Assembly (NCBI GenBank): GCA_034086985.1
Contig: JAXDZG010000005.1
Coordinates: 1-41,435, forward strand
Source of the DNA: Phascolarctobacterium_A sp034086985
GTDB taxonomy: Bacteria; Bacillota; Negativicutes; Acidaminococcales; Acidaminococcaceae
DNA: 41,435 bases
Reading direction: 5' to 3'
The translations under genes and the position numbers were made by a program. The notes under the pieces are model-generated. The model saw nothing but the letters and a program-made list of their open reading frames with translations. It did no database searches and was not told where the DNA came from. Below are positions 39,481 through 41,435 of the stretch, piece by piece (the stretch's first letter is position 1; the number at the start of each line of letters is the position of its first letter).

Positions 39481-41196
39481 ATGCGAGTATTATTAACAGC
39501 AATCAATAGTAAATATATTCATACAGGCTTAGGCGTGCGCTATGTGGGCGAGTATGCTAAGTCCCAGGGGCATCAGGTGCAGCTGCTTGAGGAGACGATT
39601 AATACCCAGATTTTAGATGTTTTAGAAAAAATTATGGCTGCAAAAGTGGATGTCTATGGCTTTTCTGTGCATATTTGGAATAAGCCCTTTGTGATGCGCC
39701 TGATTGCTATGCTGCGCAAGCTTCGTCCTGAGGCAACAATTGTGGTGGGAGGGCCTGAGGTGGCCTTTGCTGCGGAGCGTATTTTTGCTGAGCAGCCTGC
39801 CATAGATTATATCGTGCAGGGCGAGGGAGAAATTTGCTTTAGCGAGCTTTTGCGAGCCCTGGAGCAGCATGAGGCTATTCCGCAGCATATTGCCTACAAA
39901 GTAGGGGACGAGGTGCGCTTAAACGGAGGAACCACAGTTATGGAAGACTTAAGCGTATTGCCCTTCCCTTATCCTGATTTAGAGCAGGTGTTGGCCGAGC
40001 ACAAGATAGTTTATTATGAAGCTACCCGTGGATGTCCCTTTAGTTGCGCTTATTGCCTGAGCGGTATTTCCCGCACGGTGCGCAAGCGTCCCTTGCCCAT
40101 GGTGTTGGCGGATTTAGATCGCTTTATTGCTGCCGGTGCACCCTTAGTGAAATTTGTGGATAGGACTTATAATCTGGATGAGAATTATTTCCTGCCCATG
40201 ATGCAGCATTTAGCAGCGGCTAAAACTAACGCGACCTTTCATTTTGAAATTAAGGCCGATATTTTGACCGAGCAAGTGTTAGAATTTTTAGCAACTGTGC
40301 CCAAAGGGCGTTTTCAGCTGGAAATAGGCATTCAAAGCACCCATCAGCCCACTTTAAAGGCTATTAATCGCAGGGATAATTGGGAACGCTTGGCAGCCAA
40401 TGTGCGCCGATTATTAGCCATGGGCAATATGCACATACATGTGGATTTGATTGCAGGCTTACCCTATGAGGATTTAGCTACCTTTGGCAAATCCTTTGAT
40501 GATGCGTATGGCCTTAAGGCCCATATGCTGCAGCTGGGCTTTTTAAAGGTATTACCCGGCACGCAAATGGAAAAGGAAACGGTGGAGCATGGCTTGCGCT
40601 ATATGGACGAGCCACCTTATGAGATTTTGGCCACGAAATATATGCCCTATGAGGACATGCAGTTTTTAAAGCGAGTGGAAAATGTGCTGGACCAAACGGG
40701 TAATAGCGGTTCCTTTGGCTATATTTTGCCGGCTTTAATGAAAGCTGAAGGATTAAAGCCCTTTGCTTTTTATAGGGCGCTGACCAATTGGTGGGTGGAG
40801 AAGGGCTATTATCCGCAAACTCACAATGTGAAGGGCGTAGCTGAAATACTTGCCCAGTATATAAAGGAAAATTTTGGCGAGGATGCTACTATGCTGCTAG
40901 AGATACTGCGCTATGATGTGTTCTTAGCCGTACCGGGATGGAGACCGGATTGGCTTGCTTGGCAGAGCGAGCATATCTTTGATAAAGTTTCTGCATTTTG
41001 GCGCAATGAGGAAGTGGCCAAGCAATATGTGCCTTCCTATGAATTCAGCAGCTGGCGACAGATTAATAAAAACTATCCTATAGAATTATTCCGTTATCAT
41101 TGGGAAGATGGTAGAGCAGGGGAGTTTTATGTGCTTTTGGACAATTCGGGTGAGGTAAATAAGATAGTGGAGCTGCCTTGCTTAGCTAATAAATAG
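39481..41196 (+). CDS. B12-binding-domain radical SAM protein with DUF4080 C-terminus
   Basis: An N-terminal cobalamin-binding-like Rossmann domain (residues about 1-130: LLTAINSKYIHTGLGVRYV, VYGFSVHIWN, VVGGPEVAF, YIVQGEGE) precedes a radical SAM core with the 4Fe-4S motif C185-x3-C189-x2-C192 in GCPFSCAYCLSG. The region after about residue 390 fits DUF4080. Proteins with this layout are common in Clostridia and Negativicutes, and their reaction is not known; related enzymes do methylations or ring rearrangements. The B12-binding DxHxxG motif is not evident, so cobalamin use is uncertain. The ATG at 39481 has only a weak GAGGCAGG upstream (about six bases). Confidence 0.83.
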   Translation: MRVLLTAINSKYIHTGLGVRYVGEYAKSQGHQVQLLEETINTQILDVLEKIMAAKVDVYGFSVHIWNKPFVMRLIAMLRKLRPEATIVVGGPEVAFAAERIFAEQPAIDYIVQGEGEICFSELLRALEQHEAIPQHIAYKVGDEVRLNGGTTVMEDLSVLPFPYPDLEQVLAEHKIVYYEATRGCPFSCAYCLSGISRTVRKRPLPMVLADLDRFIAAGAPLVKFVDRTYNLDENYFLPMMQHLAAAKTNATFHFEIKADILTEQVLEFLATVPKGRFQLEIGIQSTHQPTLKAINRRDNWERLAANVRRLLAMGNMHIHVDLIAGLPYEDLATFGKSFDDAYGLKAHMLQLGFLKVLPGTQMEKETVEHGLRYMDEPPYEILATKYMPYEDMQFLKRVENVLDQTGNSGSFGYILPALMKAEGLKPFAFYRALTNWWVEKGYYPQTHNVKGVAEILAQYIKENFGEDATMLLEILRYDVFLAVPGWRPDWLAWQSEHIFDKVSAFWRNEEVAKQYVPSYEFSSWRQINKNYPIELFRYHWEDGRAGEFYVLLDNSGEVNKIVELPCLANK

Positions 41197-41203
41197 CTAC
41201 TAC

Positions 41204-41256
41204 ATTGGCAATAATAGAGGGCTTTTGCTAGGGAAAGGGCGCTTTATTATTGGAAA
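41204..41256 (+). other. Imperfect long hairpin after the radical SAM gene
   Basis: TTGGCAATAATAGAGGGCTTTT and a partner around AAAGGGCGCTTTATTATTGG pair imperfectly across a short loop. The partner is followed by AAATGG rather than a T-run, so a terminator role is unclear. The rest of 41257-41380 is AT-rich with no gene seen. Confidence 0.4.
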
Positions 41257-41381
41257 TGGTAAGTTTCTCAAAGATTTTTTGAAAAAATTTGGGGCCTGTA
41301 AAGCCTGTATACAAAGTGCTTTAGATTGCAACGGAGCCTAGTGTTTACACAAAGTTTGTTAAAAAAGTTACGAAAAAGGTG

Positions 41382-41410
41382 TTGACATAACTTGGGCTGC
41401 GTGGTATTAT
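41382..41410 (+). promoter_or_regulatory. Near-consensus outward promoter at the window edge
   Basis: TTGACA (41382-41387), 17-base spacer, TATTAT (41405-41410), preceded by AT-rich sequence that could serve as an UP element. It fires to the right out of the window; strength and position would suit an rRNA or tRNA operon, but the transcript is not visible. Confidence 0.75.
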
Positions 41411-41435
41411 ATACAAGTCGACGCGATACGGCACT

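Overview
The window looks like a chromosomal segment of an anaerobic, low-to-mid GC Bacillota, possibly a gut Negativicutes bacterium of the Phascolarctobacterium/Acidaminococcus kind. The phylum-level call rests on CodY, the dprA-topA-trmFO-xerC-codY order, MutS2, and consensus TTGACA/TATAAT promoters with U-tailed intrinsic terminators. HydF (maturation of [FeFe]-hydrogenase) points to hydrogen metabolism. The genus-level guess is inference only.

Bases 1-5180 form an AT-rich accessory block. It holds an apparently intact IS3-family element, the first 80 codons of a decayed IS110-family transposase, a two-gene unit (a stand-alone DUF262 protein plus a HEPN-domain protein with an R-x4-H motif), and an N-terminally truncated IS256-family transposase with a recognisable right end. 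The DUF262/HEPN pair flanked by insertion-sequence debris is the best candidate here for a little-described defence or addiction system.

From 5.2 kb on the window is core genome at higher GC. 5.2-17.2 kb: short ArgA-like N-acetyltransferase, AlkA-type glycosylase (minus strand), gltX, a secreted protein with a chagasin-like protease-inhibitor domain, then a tight run zapA / U32 protein / mutS2 / aminotransferase / nucleoside kinase. 17.2-19.7 kb: hydF and pncB on the minus strand, with pncB divergent from a diacylglycerol glucosyltransferase-like gene. 21-27.8 kb: dprA, topA, trmFO, xerC, codY; hslVU, which often sits between xerC and codY in this phylum, is absent at that spot. 27.9-32.3 kb: transketolase and a thiDME thiamine-salvage operon without a visible TPP riboswitch. 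32.4-36.8 kb: an EF-G paralogue with an altered P-loop, the RNase P RNA gene with its own promoter and terminator, a GT2 glycosyltransferase and a secreted NlpC/P60 hydrolase. 36.9-37.4 kb: four minus-strand tRNA genes (Arg, Gly, Pro, Leu) in two transcription units. 37.5-41.2 kb: pepF (minus) and a B12-binding-type radical SAM protein. The last 60 bases carry a near-consensus promoter pointing out of the window, possibly for a stable-RNA operon.

Most genes are housekeeping: translation (gltX, EF-G paralogue, tRNAs, rnpB, trmFO), DNA maintenance (mutS2, dprA, topA, xerC, glycosylase), envelope (glycosyltransferases, NlpC/P60), cofactor supply (pncB, thiDME, hydF) and global nutrient control (codY). 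A dispersed palindromic repeat occurs in at least two intergenic gaps, with a shorter relative in a third.
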